A stretch of DNA of 64,000 nt from Ypsolopha sequella (GCA_934047225.1 OW203997.1:5814417-5878416), one strand, 5' to 3'. Numbered from the stretch's first letter, positions 1 through 11,578 are shown. Numbers and translations: made by a program. The notes: a model not told the origin generated them from the sequence alone.

Positions 1-240
1 TGTATCATACTACGTTTTTCGATGCATAGTGTGAGGAAATAAAACAAATATAATCTTGTGAACTTTAAATTATGATTGGCTCGAAAGGACTGTATCCAGA
101 GCCGTTAAAAAAAAAAGTATAACATTTATAGTGCACAGGTTACCCAAATTCTCGTAAATATATTAAAAAAATAATTCTGTTCGGTTTTGATGCATAAAAA
201 GTGGGCCTTTACGAGCACTTTCATTGAAAATTAATTAAGA
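1..240 (+). repeat. Dispersed repeat family R1, copy 1
   Basis: This is the first of three copies of a ~330-bp repeat. Shared landmarks are a 'tatcatactacgttt' start, 'tgcatagtgtgaggaaataaa', 'ggactgtatccagagccgtta' and 'ttcggttttgatgcat' before 'gggcctttacgagcac'. The other copies lie at 5312-5650 (opposite strand) and 36962-37372. It has no coding capacity and I do not recognise the family. The window edge may cut the start. Confidence 0.7.
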
Positions 241-860
241 CATGTTCACACATATATATAAAATAGCAGACCATAATTTCTAACCTGTCGGCAATAACTT
301 CATTAGCCCCTTTGTACCGTCCATCCATAGACTGCGGTTTAAATTGGACCAGAGTTTAATTAAAGGAGGGTTATAAATGGACAGTCAGGGTACAACATAA
401 TGGTAGTGGATTGGAATAAGTGGCCACCAATTTGAGGACAATTTTCCCTTTTCATTCAAAACGATTTTGTTGCAGGTTTAGAAAGAAATTCACTACAATT
501 TCCTTGATTTGTATGAACTGAACTGAACAATAGAAATTGGATTCAAATGGTGCTTTTCTTTAGAAATGAATAAGTATATTATGTTGTTTGATTGAACGAG
601 TGAGCGAAGCGGACGAAGTTCTCCGAGACTATTTGAAAAATCCGGCGTTTGTGTGTATGTATGAATGTTTGTCCGATGATAACTCGAGTATTGTTGATCG
701 GAACGTCATAAAATTTGGCAGGCGAGTAAATGACACAAAAAGAATTTTTAAGTTGCCATTGAGCCAAATCGCTCAAAATCGAATAACGAGTTAACAATTC
801 GGGGCGAACTACTACGTATAGTATTTATTAAGTACTATATTTAACATTAATACACATAAA

Positions 861-1276
861 GGCGATATGCGAAAAAAATACGAATGTTTCTTTTCTGTGT
901 ATTTTATGAAATACACGGAAAATTATTATCAGTTTCTGGTATATGCATTTTGACTATATAATCTAAGGTTTTGAAATTGGAAAACATGTTTGGATAAATT
1001 TTTCTCGATAGAAATAATTGTTGAAATGAGGTCTTCAAACACACTTTTTCTCCTCGTTTGACGAATAGGAACCATATACAGAACTCAAACATATTTTATT
1101 AGGTGTGTTTTAACAATATCTAGAGATCAGCTATTTGAAATTTTGCTAGCTATTTTAGTTTTTTTAATAAAAATATAAAACCAACTTTTTTTCCTTTTCC
1201 CCTGAATCCGCCCCTTTCGCACTGCGCGATTTTTCGCTTTGAGTGACAGTGACAAAAATAAAATTCGCATAGCCTC
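861..1276 (+). mobile_element. piggyBac-like MITE (TTAA family), copy 1
   Basis: A ~415-bp non-coding element begins GGCGATATGCGAA and ends TTCGCATAGCCTC, which form imperfect 13-bp terminal inverted repeats. The right end abuts TTAA (1277-1280); the left flank reads ATAAA, so one TTAA has decayed. Other copies lie at 9336, 12586, 44005 and a fragment at 45041. Two of these keep TTAA on both sides, which is the target-site signature of the piggyBac superfamily. Confidence 0.7.
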
Positions 1277-1284
1277 TTAATAAC

Positions 1285-1575
1285 AGCGGCGCGGCGGTAG
1301 CTCAGGGGTAGAATACTGGCCTCTCAATCTCGAGATCCAGGTTCGATCCCCGGTCGGGCATGCACCAATGAGTTTTTCGTAATGTATTTGCGTACTATTT
1401 ATTCTAACCACTTGCTGAACGGTGAAGGAAAACATCGTAAGGAAACCTTCATGCCCTAAAAAGCGTGTATTTGTGCCAGAAGTACGGCGATAGAGCTCCC
1501 TACTCATCACGTTGGGGCGTAATAACTGTTGGTGAAACGCGAGTGTACCGAGTATGGACTGTGACTTGCATTATA
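1285..1575 (+). mobile_element. tRNA-derived SINE with a CR1-like tail
   Basis: The head (about 1291-1363) has a box A-like 'tagctcaggggtagaatac' and a box B 'ggttcgatccc'. The paired arms are too degenerate for a working tRNA. The body carries 'gaaggaaaacatcgtaagg' (about 1424), a motif I know from the 3' ends of lepidopteran CR1-type LINEs and their SINEs, followed by 'gtatggactgtgacttgcat'. A second copy lies on the minus strand near 42700-42860. No complete tRNA gene is claimed. Confidence 0.65.
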
Positions 1576-1577
1576 TA

Positions 1578-1746
1578 AATGACAATAATATTCTAAATAT
1601 TATTAGAGTGCATTATAAACTAGAAAAGATCAATCAGAAACAAACCCAAAGACAAGAATTTGAAAAAATTCCCCGGGCCAGGATTCGAACCTGCGACCTC
1701 TTGTTATCAAGACAAGCGCGCTACCAATTGCGCCACCGAGGTTCCT
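1578..1746 (-). mobile_element. SINE-A (tRNA-headed), single copy
   Basis: On the minus strand the head contains the D-arm 'gcgcaattggtagcgc', the anticodon arm cttgt/acaag and box B 'ggttcgaatcc'. The acceptor stem is mismatched. The body ends 'gcactctaataatattta'. The same element makes up the seven-unit array at 37.7-40.3 kb, and a truncated copy lies at 6417. Open frames through it are chance frames in a non-coding retroelement. Confidence 0.75.
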
Positions 1747-1747
1747 A

Positions 1748-1875
1748 CCCAGACCAGTGGACGTGCGTGCGACGACGCCCGCGTAACATGCCATCTCTTT
1801 TGCACGCGTTGAATTTCGCATGCATTTGCTTGAAGTTGATACAAATGAGAATTACGCGCTAGAGCGGTCTGGACC
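1748..1875 (-). mobile_element. Fragment of the 'taccgcgtaattctca' MITE
   Basis: This carries the internal landmarks 'gcgtgcaaaagagatgg', 'cgtcgtcgcacgcacgt' and an end 'gagaattacgcg' shared with complete copies at 50829-50945 and 63802-63962. It adjoins SINE-A. Just beyond it (about 1880) lies 'tattcatagcgatggat', which elsewhere directly follows SINE-A, so this locus is rearranged. Confidence 0.6.
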
Positions 1876-2407
1876 AGTATTCATAGCGATGGATTTCGCA
1901 AAAATAAACATAATGACAATAATATGGATTGAAAACCTTTGCTCTATTATATAGAGTATATATGCAAAAAAACCCTCAGTGCGAGAGGGACGGATTCGTG
2001 GAAAAGTAGCAAAAATTAGTTTTTTTATTAATATAAATTGTACTGAAGTTGTTATCAAAATTTCGTTTAACTAGGTCCTAGATACCGTTAAAAGCTATCT
2101 AATAAAATATAACTGCAGTCCATATGTCATTCTAAATTGTCAAACCAGGAGAATTGGTGTCGAAAAAGACCTCATTTCAATAAATATTTCTATCAAGTCG
2201 AATTTCTCTGTTTAACAGATCCCTAGAATAAGATTCCAAAAATAATATACTATTTTATCAAAATAATACATTATTTACTGAAGTACCTATAGATATGCAA
2301 GTTCTAAAAGTGTCGATTTTTTTTCCGTAGCGCCATAACGTAAAGGTTCCAAGTATTTATGTATTGGTAATTTGGTATACATAGGTAATTCACATTTTCA
2401 CTGCTAT

Positions 2408-2668
2408 CAGTGGCGTGCACAGAACTTTTTGCTGGAAAAGCAAGCAATTGCTCAAGAATAACAATAAAAAAAATAAGAAAAAAATTAAATACCACATTGA
2501 AAAAAATAAAATTGTATGACGCCAGGGTAGACAATGTCTACCCTAGAGTGAAAATTACCTATACAAACTTTTTTTTTCAAAGTGATATTTAAATTTTTTC
2601 ATATATTTTTTTTGTTATTCTTGACCAATTGCTTGCTTTTCCAACAAATAGTTCTGTATACGCCACTG
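2408..2668. mobile_element. hAT-type MITE, copy 1
   Basis: A 261-bp foldback element starts CAGTGGCGTGCACAGAAC and ends in the diverged complement of this (GTTCTGTATACGCCACTG). It is flanked directly by 6-bp repeats TGCTAT (2402-2407 and 2669-2674). The interior is A/T-rich with its own central inverted repeat around 'gtagacaatgtctacc'. The copy at 46137 has a full 8-bp target duplication, which sets the superfamily as hAT. Confidence 0.75.
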
Positions 2669-4168
2669 TGCTATAGTTATTGTAAAATTGTAAAATATTG
2701 TAATATTGTTATTGTAAAGTGTGATGTGTGTGTAATATTAACATTTGCAAATAATAGCTCCAGGGCTAACTTTCGATTGCTCAACACAACATCCTCTAAC
2801 GACCAGAAGTTTCGCAATCTCTATTTGTAACACCATCCGTCTAAGACCATGTAACACAGGACTAGCCAAGCGCACGCATTCCCCTTTGCCGAAGTATACA
2901 TGAACTATGGTCATGTAAGTTTGCTTCTGTGCTCGTTTTGTGTTTGTGTTACAGCTTTCGATTTATAAATATATTATATTTTGATTTTTATGAGCTTTAT
3001 TTATTTCTTATGATTATTAATTAGTATAAAAACAATTAAAAAAACAATTATTACTCGATATATTTCGACTTTCGGTATGGGGCCGTCATCAGTCGAATGC
3101 AAAAAAATATATAATTAAGGTACGATAATAAAAAAAAATATCATATTATAATTTAAGGTGACATATAAATTTTTTGAAGTAGTGAGCGTGAGTGAGTAAA
3201 TGGTTTCTGTGCGTGTTAGCCTCCCCTCCCGCGGAAAGTGGCGGAATGAATTCGCGAGTCGCGCTTTGCTACGTCCCTGAGTAAAATGGTCTAAGCCTTC
3301 TGTTGTAGAAACAATACAGTAGAATATAAATTGCGAGTAATTTTTCAACCGTCAAATAAACACGCTTTTACCTATTCGTTACATAGTTCAACTCATACGA
3401 TTGTATCAGGAAGTTAGTTCCCATCGCTTCTTTGTGTTTTTGAATTCAGAGTTCCGTTCCACGTGATTTAAAAATAGGAACACTTTTAGGATCGCTTTGT
3501 TGTCCGCCTGTGTCTGTCTTTCTGTTTGTCTGTCTGTCCGTGTGTCTTTTTCTCAGAAACGGCTTGAGGTATCAAATTGAAATAAATATCGAATATTATA
3601 CCCTAATACTGCTGTGAGAAACTCAACTTTCGCAAAAAACTTAGCAGTTACGCAATAAAAAGATAAGCACAGCTTTTCCAAGCGAATTTTAATATTTTAG
3701 GATGCATTCAAAATAAAAGTTTAGTTAAAATAGAAAAAGAAATAAATGAATAATATAATAAAATATTGTATAATGTAGAGAAGCATGTGAATTTCAAAAG
3801 GCTTAATTATAAATGTCCACTTGAATGAAACTTCAGTGCGCGAGCCGAACTCACACGATTCCATTGGTTAAAAAAAAATAGTGATTGGCGAATATTTTTG
3901 TTCGTACAGCCTACCCATTCTAAAACTGACATAACTTATTAGTTATCAATCTCACTCCTCAGTAGGTTAGTATCTATTATCCAGGCAAGTTGTAACGAAG
4001 GGCAGACGTTCCCATGACCCTCGGAGCCCTAGGGCTCCGTCTGATTGAACCTCGATGTGGGGCTCGAGCTGAGGGCTTCAATTTGGTCCATTCATGGTAT
4101 TTACTGCCATGAAGACGGGAGGTAGCGGAATTATAGTAAACTTTGAGTCTGTGAACCGCCCGCTATAG

Positions 4169-4218
4169 GTCTCCAAGTTCGTGCTGAGGATGCCTGACCT
4201 CAGCACGAACTTGGAGAC
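4169..4218. repeat. Perfect 21-bp inverted repeat with 8-nt loop
   Basis: Arms 4169-4189 and 4198-4218 are exact complements beginning gtctccaagttcgtg. The hairpin sits immediately before the 123-bp satellite array. Function unknown. Confidence 0.85.
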
Positions 4219-4229
4219 ATACCTTCTCG

Positions 4230-4775
4230 TACTTTTGTGAATCACCACGCTCTTTACTTAGTTTACAGCATAGTTATACGAACCAAACCACTCTCAGCTT
4301 AGTCTACAGCATAGTTTTGTGAACCGCCACATTTTCCTCCTAGTCCATAGCATAGTTTTATGAACCACCACGCTCTTAACTTAGTTTACAGCATAGTTAT
4401 GCGAACCCAACCAGTCTCAGCTTAGTCTACAGCATAATTTTGTGAACCGCCACATTTTCCTCCTAGTCCATAGCATAGTTTTATGAACCACCACGCTCTT
4501 AACTTAGTTTACAGCATAGTTATGCGAACCCAACCACTCTCAGCTTAGTCTACAGCATAGTTTTGTGAACCGCCACATTTTCCTCCTAGTTCATAGCATA
4601 GTTTTATGAACCGCCACGCTCTTAACTTGCTTTACAGCATAATTATGCGAACCCAATCACTCATCTCAGTCTACAGCATAGTTTTGTGAACCGCGCGCCC
4701 TCCGTTCATTTCAAAACATAGTTTTGTGGACCACCTCGCTCTCCACTCAGTCCACTCAGGCCCCGCACTCCGCTC
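4230..4775 (+). repeat. 123-bp tandem satellite built from ~41-bp subunits
   Basis: The landmark 'ccacgctctt' recurs at 4245, 4368, 4491 and 4614, exactly 123 bp apart. Each unit contains three related ~41-bp blocks ending 'cagcatagttttgtgaac', 'tagcatagttttatgaac' or 'cagcatagttatgcgaac'. This is a higher-order repeat of about 4.4 units. The last unit diverges toward 4775 before a LINE tail. Confidence 0.85.
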
Positions 4776-4787
4776 AGCTGTACTTAG

Positions 4788-5030
4788 AATAGAATAGAAT
4801 AGAATAGAAATAGAAAAAACTTTATTGGTGTCAATATAATCAATAACAAACAAAACATAAGTGACACCCAAAAGGCCTTCACTCAGCATGTGTCATGGCA
4901 CTATTTTGTACCACGACGCTGGTCTTCCGTGGACACCTCACAGGGTAACATGGGTACATAAGTAGCACCTAATATCTTAACCCGTAGAATTATTGAATTG
5001 AGATGACAATTGAATACAATAGACTCGCGG
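4788..5030 (-). mobile_element. Truncated non-LTR retrotransposon or SINE 3' end
   Basis: Read on the minus strand, the piece ends in 'gacaccaataaag' followed by (TTCTA)n at 4788-4810, a typical simple-sequence LINE tail. A close copy lies at 7431-7680 on the same strand, sharing 'cctcactcagcat', 'ggtcttccgtg' and 'aattattgaattgagatgacaa'. It has no open reading frame of note. Confidence 0.6.
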
Positions 5031-5311
5031 TACGATCCTGTACTTGTCGTACAAAGTTCTCCGCTCCGTTACATGTTCAGGCAATCTATAATCGCGTTGC
5101 TCTCCGCTCAGTCCAAAGCGCCCGCCCCGCCCCTCGCTCAGTCCGCAGCACCCACGTAACGGTCAGGCACATGTATGTGGGTCAGCTGTGCACTTCCTCG
5201 TATTGTGCAGAACCCTCGTAAAAGGCTCTTAACTGCTCGAGACGCTTCAGCGGCTAGGGCTGCTTAAATAACTAAAAGTCGCTTGTCTGAGAAAAGCATA
5301 AAGTTTAGTAT

Positions 5312-5650
5312 GTAGTCCTTTCATGTTTTTCAATGCCACTTGCATAAAGGCCGTAAAGGCCCACTTTTTATGCATCAAAACCGAACAGAAAGTCGATTAT
5401 TTTGCCCTAGGGCTTTATTATTATTATTTTTTTTAATTTATTTACAATGGTTGGCTAACCTGCAACCTTTCCTGTGTACCATAAATGTAATACATACTTT
5501 TTTTTCCATTGTTTGACGGCTCTGGATATATATAGACTCCTTTTGAGCCAATCATAATTTAAAGTTCACAAGATTATATTTGTTTTATTTCCTCACACTA
5601 TGCATTGAAAAACTTAGTATGATACACGAGCGTAAGAGCAATATTCCTTT
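5312..5650 (-). repeat. Dispersed repeat family R1, copy 2
   Basis: This is an inverted copy of the repeat at 1-240, running from the 'aaaggcccactttt' end to 'tagtatgatacacg' and on to 'ccttttcgcccttgtag'. That last motif is shared, inverted, with the 36962 copy ('ctacaagggcgaaaagg'), so this copy shows the family's terminal sequence. Copies 1 and 2 face each other across 5 kb. Confidence 0.7.
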
Positions 5651-5801
5651 TCGCCCTTGTAGCATAAACTACTATTATGGATAAGGTAACTAAATTACCG
5701 ACCCGACGGAAACAATCAATAATTTCGGATTAGAGTAGAGATGACATCAAGATTTGTTTGTATACATACATATGTATTAGTACTTGCTCTCTGCATATAT
5801 G

Positions 5802-5884
5802 TAGTTCAGGAAATATAATTTGACCCGATTCACTATACAAGTTACAAGGCAAATTGGGTCAAATTAATTATATTTCCTGAACTA
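5802..5884. repeat. Short foldback element
   Basis: The left arm 5802-5826 ('tagttcaggaaatataatt...') is complementary to the right arm 5856-5884, apart from a 4-nt insertion. The loop is about 29 nt. This is probably a MITE remnant or a hairpin of unknown origin. Confidence 0.7.
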
Positions 5885-6117
5885 TACCTATAGATTTTGT
5901 TAATATAAGGTGAAATTTAATCAACCACCCGAATTCATACTGGAGACTTTCGTAATCATAAAAAAATATGTTTGTTCCCATACGAACTGGACTAGTTTAA
6001 AGACAATTCCTATATAAGGTGTATGGGAGCATTTTTTTTTTCGAATATGTCTCCCGGATTTTTTTATCGTTTTCTTTGGTCAAAACTTTTCTACACAATC
6101 TCTTACTTTATATTAAT

Positions 6118-6290
6118 ATACAGAATGTTAAGGTGAAGTTGCGGAAGCCGGAAACTGGCGGTAGTACTCGACCATATGAACTACTTTTCGTGAAAAAAAA
6201 ATCGAGAAATCAGAAAAAAAAACATTTGTTTCATACATTTTGGTTGGGTAGCTATGTAATATATATAAAGGTAATTTGATTACTTATTTA
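6118..6290 (+). mobile_element. Half of a 'gaagttgcggaagccgg' MITE
   Basis: The sequence 'gttaaggtgaagttgcggaa' and the following ~120 bp match the left half of the complete element at 47298-47527. No right terminal repeat is found here. Confidence 0.6.
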
Positions 6291-6416
6291 TTTGTCTTTT
6301 TAAGTGTTAAAAAAACAATACAATCAAATAAAAAACTAAACTGAAAAAAAGTAATAATTGTAAAGTAAAGAATGTATAATTTGAGTCATTACAATCGTTT
6401 TAAAATAATCGTTTAT

Positions 6417-6578
6417 CTTGATAACAAGAGGTCGCAGGTTCGAATCCTGGCCCGGGGAATTTTTTAAAATTCTTGTCTTTGGGTTTGTTTCCGATTGATC
6501 TTTTCCAGTTTGTATTGCACTCTAATAATATTTAGAGTATTCATAGCGATGGATTTCGCAAAAATAAAAACATAATAA
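6417..6578 (+). mobile_element. SINE-A, 5'-truncated copy
   Basis: The copy starts in the anticodon arm (cttgataacaag) and contains box B 'ggttcgaatcc', the body 'cttgtctttgggtttgtttc' and the tail 'tattcatagcgatggattt'. It matches the array units at 37.7-40.3 kb with scattered differences, so it is an older copy. Confidence 0.75.
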
Positions 6579-6678
6579 ATATAAACCTTTAAAAAATATA
6601 AACCTTTTTTTATTCTATAACCCTTGCAACATTTGTTTTCCACCAAAATGACATGACAAACTGTAGGGCGCGATTGCG

Positions 6679-6807
6679 TACAGTGCTACAAGGATCTGTT
6701 GGCGCGTGGATGTCAGTGACAGGGGGGCGCAGCTGTGAAACAAGGAGCATGGTAGCGGTGTTAGTTACGATTTCGGACACGCGCTATAAGATCCTTGTAG
6801 CACTGTA
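6679..6807. mobile_element. Tc1/mariner-type MITE with TA target site
   Basis: Perfect 18-bp ends TACAGTGCTACAAGGATC and its complement enclose ~93 bp of GC-richer sequence. With the TA dinucleotides taken as the target duplication, the element is 125 bp with 16-bp inverted repeats starting CAGTG, typical of Tc1/mariner-derived MITEs. It has no coding potential. Confidence 0.75.
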
Positions 6808-7028
6808 TAGAATAGGAAATCCTCTGATTCTGGAAACATGACCAATTCTGGTTGTCAGAATGGGCTTTCGGTAACAGGTGAACTGTGTTCTTTCAATCCG
6901 TGAAGGTTCCACGATTACTTTATGTTCTGGCACAAGCGCCAAATTTTTAGGCTTTCAACCCCCGTCTAATTCCACCCGGTGATCGATCTAAAAAAAAAAG
7001 GAAATCTGTATGGTGTTGTCCTAAGAGG

Positions 7029-7325
7029 CTACTTTTATAATACAGATTCACTTTGTTTACCTACTTTTATAATACAGATTCATTTTGTTTACCTACTTTT
7101 ATAATACAGATTCACTTTGTTTACCTACTTTTATAATACAGATTCACTTTGTTTACCTACTTTTATAATACAGATTCACTTTGTTTACCTACTTTTATAA
7201 TACAGATTCATTTTGTTTACCTACTTTTATAATACAGATTCACTTTGTTTACCTACTTTTATAATACAGATTCACTTTGTTTACCTACTTTTATAATACA
7301 GATTCACTTTGTTTACCTACTTTAT
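7029..7325 (+). repeat. 32-bp minisatellite, nine copies
   Basis: The unit 'ctacttttataatacagatt' plus 'cactttgtttac' recurs at 7029 and every 32 bp to 7317. The only variation is a C/T in 'cactttg'/'cattttg' in two units. Near identity indicates recent expansion, and length polymorphism is likely. Confidence 0.95.
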
Positions 7326-7430
7326 GTTCCGTGACAGGTTACATTTTTTCGTGTTTGTCTGAAACTTTCAGTGACCGATTTGCTTTGTCACAACAGAGCT
7401 ACCTATGAGTCCTTGCTACAAATATTTCAG

Positions 7431-7680
7431 AGAAATAGAAATAGAAAAAACTTTATTTGTGTCACACAATTAAAATACAATATAATCAATAACAAACAAA
7501 ACAGAAGTGACACCCAAAAGGCCTCCACTCAGCATATGTCATGGCACTATTCTGTACCACGACGCTGGTCTTCCGTGCACACCTCGCAGGGTAACATTAT
7601 TTAGCATGCAACATAAGTAGCACCTAATATCTTAACCCATAGAATTATTGAATTGAGATGACAACTGAATACAATAGACA
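7431..7680 (-). mobile_element. Truncated non-LTR retrotransposon or SINE 3' end, copy 2
   Basis: Matches the piece at 4788-5030 with small insertions. Its left edge is again 'aatagaaatagaaaaaactt', the reverse of a simple-sequence tail. Confidence 0.6.
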
Positions 7681-7739
7681 GAGCTACTTTATGTACCGGC
7701 CCAATATCGGCCTGGGCTCTGTATCTATAACAGTCTGTA

Positions 7740-8065
7740 CGTATACATATAATAGGTCTTTACCTATGGAATTGCCGAAATTTTCTTACAGATTCATGAG
7801 TTCATAATTCCTGTAATTCAATCAAGGTTTTACATCTACGTATTAAATTTTGTTTTTATTTTCAGTTTGATTATAAAAGTTAAATCTTCAAAAACAATTC
7901 GTCCTAAATGCCATCCATCTTCATGATAAGATTCGTAATAATTTACTACAGCTGACACTTTTCAAAAATTAAATTAATGTTGATGTTAGCTTAATGTTGT
8001 CTCATTCACACACAACAAAAATTACACAATTTGGATTTCTCATTTCTAAAAAATGCAAAAATTTT
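7740..8065 (+). repeat. Dispersed repeat family R2, uninterrupted copy
   Basis: About 320 bp from 'aataggtctttac' to 'atttggatttctcattt' match the two arms at 57115-57356 and 57962-58075. There the repeat is split by a ~600-bp insertion. This copy defines the empty site of that insertion (around 7955-7962, 'aataatttactacagc'). Confidence 0.7.
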
Positions 8066-8554
8066 AGTACTGAAAGAAAGAAGAAAGAAAGAAAGAAATT
8101 TATTTGGTTACAAAAAGAATACATGGAAAAGCAACATACATAATTACTATTAACTTATAATTAACATATTAATCACAATAGTCTAAGATTAGGATGAAGC
8201 TATCCCACTGAAAATTGAGTTTCCTTCAAATTGTCTATAGAAAACAGCAATTTCATATGTAAAGACCTAATATATAGAAAATCGAAGTATTCACATAAAC
8301 TCACTTTAGACAAACATAAGTAATATACAATCACAGCAAAAATTGCGTTAGTAATTTCATGGTAGATTTGTGCTAGAGATCGTCTTTGATGGGAGATAAC
8401 CGATTAGATTCGCTTGCCACTCTTTCCTCAGGTTGGCAGCAAAAAATTGTTTTTTTAAATATTTTATTATGTAGGAGACTCAATGATATTAAAGTACAGA
8501 ACTAAACATCACAGTCCTATGAGGTTGATTAATTTCTGAAGATTGTAATGAAAA

Positions 8555-9006
8555 CAAAGTGCGAGTCAGACTCGCGTACCTAGGGTTCCGTATCGTGAAA
8601 ATTTCAAGTTTGTCATTTTGTTTTCGTGAATTTCTCAACCGCTATATTTTTCCTGCAATCTTTACGTAAGCACATATTACCATGATTTTTTTCATATTTT
8701 TGGTATATATTTTTTCTGGTTTTTCAAAGATTACTCGGAATCAGTGCCCGTAAATATAGCTAAACTATATATTTTACAATCAGCTCTTTAATATCTGCAA
8801 CTTTTTTTTTCTCTTTTGCCTTCTTTTGAACAATTTCAAATACTTTTTTCATTTTTTATACCGTGTTAAGTGGGCAAATCAATGCAATTTTTGTGCCAAA
8901 CAAGTCTTTATCTTTAACGGTGCTAAAGTAATGATGCTGTGACGGCCAGACGGAGTCTCGCCATAAAGGTTTCTTTTGTACCGTTTAGGTGCTACGGAAC
9001 CCAAAA
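8555..9006 (+). repeat. Moth 'gtgcgagtcagactcgc' dispersed repeat, old copy
   Basis: Starts 'gtgcgagtcagactcgcg' and 'agggttccgtatcgtg', passes through 'tgccaaacaagtctttatc' and ends 'ggccagacggagtctcg'. A related copy lies on the minus strand at 56405-56895. I know this type as one of the commonest dispersed repeats in Lepidoptera; I do not assign it to a transposon class. Confidence 0.65.
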
Positions 9007-9335
9007 AAGGGCAAGTGTGAAAATAATGTTTATACAAACATACAAAAAAAATACATGTACGTAATCTAGAGGTATTTCAAAGCTAACATTATCTACATTC
9101 GAGTTTTAACAGCTTATACTCGTACATTTTCTTGTTTATCTATACATCAGAGTTTTTTCAAAACACTATGTTTCCTATAAAGTTTATTCAATTTATTTTA
9201 TTCTTTTTTCATTTTATTTGGCATACGCAACAGGTTACAATCAGTTACATAAGTAAAGGTTACAAAGACTGCTACCCAAAAACGCGCACGCACAGCATGG
9301 TAATTAAACCTAAAAACAATTAAAAAAACCATTAA

Positions 9336-9748
9336 GGCGATATACGAAAAAATACGGGTGTTTCTTTTCTGTGTATTTCATAAAATACGAGGAAAGTTTT
9401 AATAAATTTCTGGTATATGCATTTTGACTAAATAGTCTAGGGTTTTGAAATTGGAAAATATGTTTGGATAAATTTTCCTCGATAGAAATAATTGTTGAAA
9501 TGAGGTCTTCAAACACACTTTTTCTCCTCGTTTGACGAATAGGAACCATATACAGAACTCAAACATATTTTATTAGGTGTGTTTTAACAATATCTAGAGA
9601 TCAGCTATTTGAAATTTCGCTAGCTATTTTAGTTTTTCTAATAAAAATATAAAACCAACTTTTTTTCCTTTTCCCCTGAATCCGCCCCTTTCGCACTGCG
9701 CGATTTTTCGCTTGGAGTGAGTGACAAAAATAAAATTCGCATAGCCTC
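9336..9748 (+). mobile_element. piggyBac-like MITE (TTAA family), copy 2
   Basis: A complete 413-bp copy is bounded by TTAA at 9332-9335 and 9749-9752, with ends GGCGATATACGAA and TTCGCATAGCCTC. It is non-coding. The conserved interior includes 'gaataggaaccatatacag' and 'gaatccgcccctttcgcac'. Confidence 0.8.
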
Positions 9749-9980
9749 TTAAAGGTAGATATTTAAAATGAATGAATAGGAACTCGATAAGAAATTTATA
9801 AATTTGGACCTAGATCTTGACAGAAAAAGCAATTGTTAGTATATAACATATTTTTTCATAATTTTCGATCAATTAATTTCAGAAATTTTTGCAGATTTCT
9901 TTCTTCCAATACAAATGCAATAGGACTGAAAACGCGCACACAACTGTATGTTACTGTATGTAAACAAAGTATGATACGTA

Positions 9981-10557
9981 CCCTGCGTTCCGAAATAGAA
10001 TTATTTCGCTAAAATCGATTACGAATGAATGAGGTGAATGGCTAATAATCCATTAGTGAAGCAAATGCGTTCATTCATTCGTATGACTTTCGTGGCTCAT
10101 GCGACGGAGGTGAGGCGATGTGAGCGTTGAACGGAAAGGAATGTCAAAAATTGTTTTTGCTCCATTATTTCAGCAGTTCAGATCAGACAAACCATGGTAT
10201 ATGTTTTATACGGCCATGAGAGAAACAAATGAAAAGTCGTGTGGAACTCTTCGTCGAAAAGAAATAATTTATATGTATATATTTTTTTTCGTCGCTATCC
10301 GAGTCTACTTTGAAGAACAGTGCTACAAACTCTTCTTGTTCCATCACGAATCACGGCACTTTGACGAAATAAAATAAAATAATCGTATTTTATTGTGTGG
10401 TAAGAGGTTATGTTTATGATGTATCTTTTTCAATGCGGTCCGAATCATAAGCTATATTTCACATCGTTTGCTAGCTCACAAATTACGGACCAGACATCGC
10501 TCACACTTTAAATCATTCATAGCTTTTATCGATGTAATTCTATTTCGGACCGCAGGG
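9981..10557. mobile_element. 577-bp TIR element
   Basis: The left end CCCTGCGTTCCGAAATAGAA is complementary to the right end, where one base differs (CCCTGCGGTCCG...). The pairing continues in blocks ('tcgattacgaatgaatgagg' against 'cattcatagcttttatcga'). Internal inverted motifs such as 'gcggtccgaatcat' suggest a foldback architecture. An 85-codon frame inside (10120-10377) has no recognisable domain and is probably chance. Confidence 0.6.
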
Positions 10558-11249
10558 TTAGTGTGTAGTTATAGCAAATATCATTAATCCATTATCATGC
10601 ACCATTTATTTTCTAGCCGTATATCTGACGTGACTGATACTGTATAGCTTGATGCATTAATTTGAGTATCAGGCACAGAACATATCAAACTGAAAAGATT
10701 GACGGATTTTATGAATTCCGAAAATTCCGACTTTTTTGGGCGAATCTCCATATTTATTAGCTCTATGATATACTGAAATAGTCACGGTTACTCCACTGAT
10801 TAAAGGTACTATTATGCCTAAGTCTACGACGTAAAAAGACGTATATATGATTATAGAAAAATATGTACAAATAACTAGTTGATCCTTTTATATTTTTGTA
10901 GATACGCCCTTTCAGCTTGATGCCCTCGATATTTAACCTAAGAAGTTTCCATTTACTAGAACAACAAAAGATATTTTTTTGTGCTGTGAAATAAACGGTT
11001 TACTTAGTTACTAAGTAATTCCGAAAGCAGAGGCACTACTATTTTTTTATACTATTTTATACTATTATTATTTTATTATTCTGTGCTTTTCGTCATTACT
11101 GGACGCAAACTGTATACTGTATTATGCCCCTGTGAGAATTTTATAATTTTCGGTAGATTTTAAAATTTTTGCGACTTTAGTTTCGTATTTTTTTCGAAGT
11201 CTATCCAAGTATAGCATAAGTACAAAACTATATCATGTCTTAAATTTAA

Positions 11250-11520
11250 AAAACCGGCCAAGTGCGAGTCGGACTCGCGCACGAAGGTTTCCGTACCATT
11301 ATCTATAAAAACGGCAAAAAAACATGTCTGTTGTATGGGAGCCCCCTTAAATATTTATTTTATTCTGTTTTTTAGTATTTGTTGTTATAGCCGCAACAGA
11401 AATACATCATCTGTGAAAATATCAACTGTCTAACTATCACGGTTCATGAGATACAGCCTGGTGACAGGTAATAGTAATAGGGTCCCGTTGGTTACCCTTT
11501 GGGTACGGAACCCTAAAAAA
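11250..11520 (+). repeat. Moth 'ggccaagtgcgagtcggac' repeat, copy 1
   Basis: Runs from 'aaaccggccaagtgcgagt' through 'ttgttgttatagccgcaac' and 'gtgtaactatcacgg'-type sequence to 'tttgggtacggaaccct'. The usual (GACA)n/(GACG)n stretch is deleted in this copy. Other copies lie at 60249-60552 and, inverted, at 62693-62990. Confidence 0.75.
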
Positions 11521-11578
11521 GGCCTCTAATATAAAATTATCTAATAGCGAAATCTGTCGCTTTGGATAATCAAGACAT

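Noticed and set aside
1285..1365. tRNA gene
   Set aside because: Boxes A and B are present, but the stems do not pair and a CR1-tailed SINE body follows.
1..5650. 5-kb composite transposon bounded by inverted R1 copies
   Set aside because: R1 occurs singly elsewhere (36962), copy 1 is cut by the window edge, and no coding or target duplication supports a unit.
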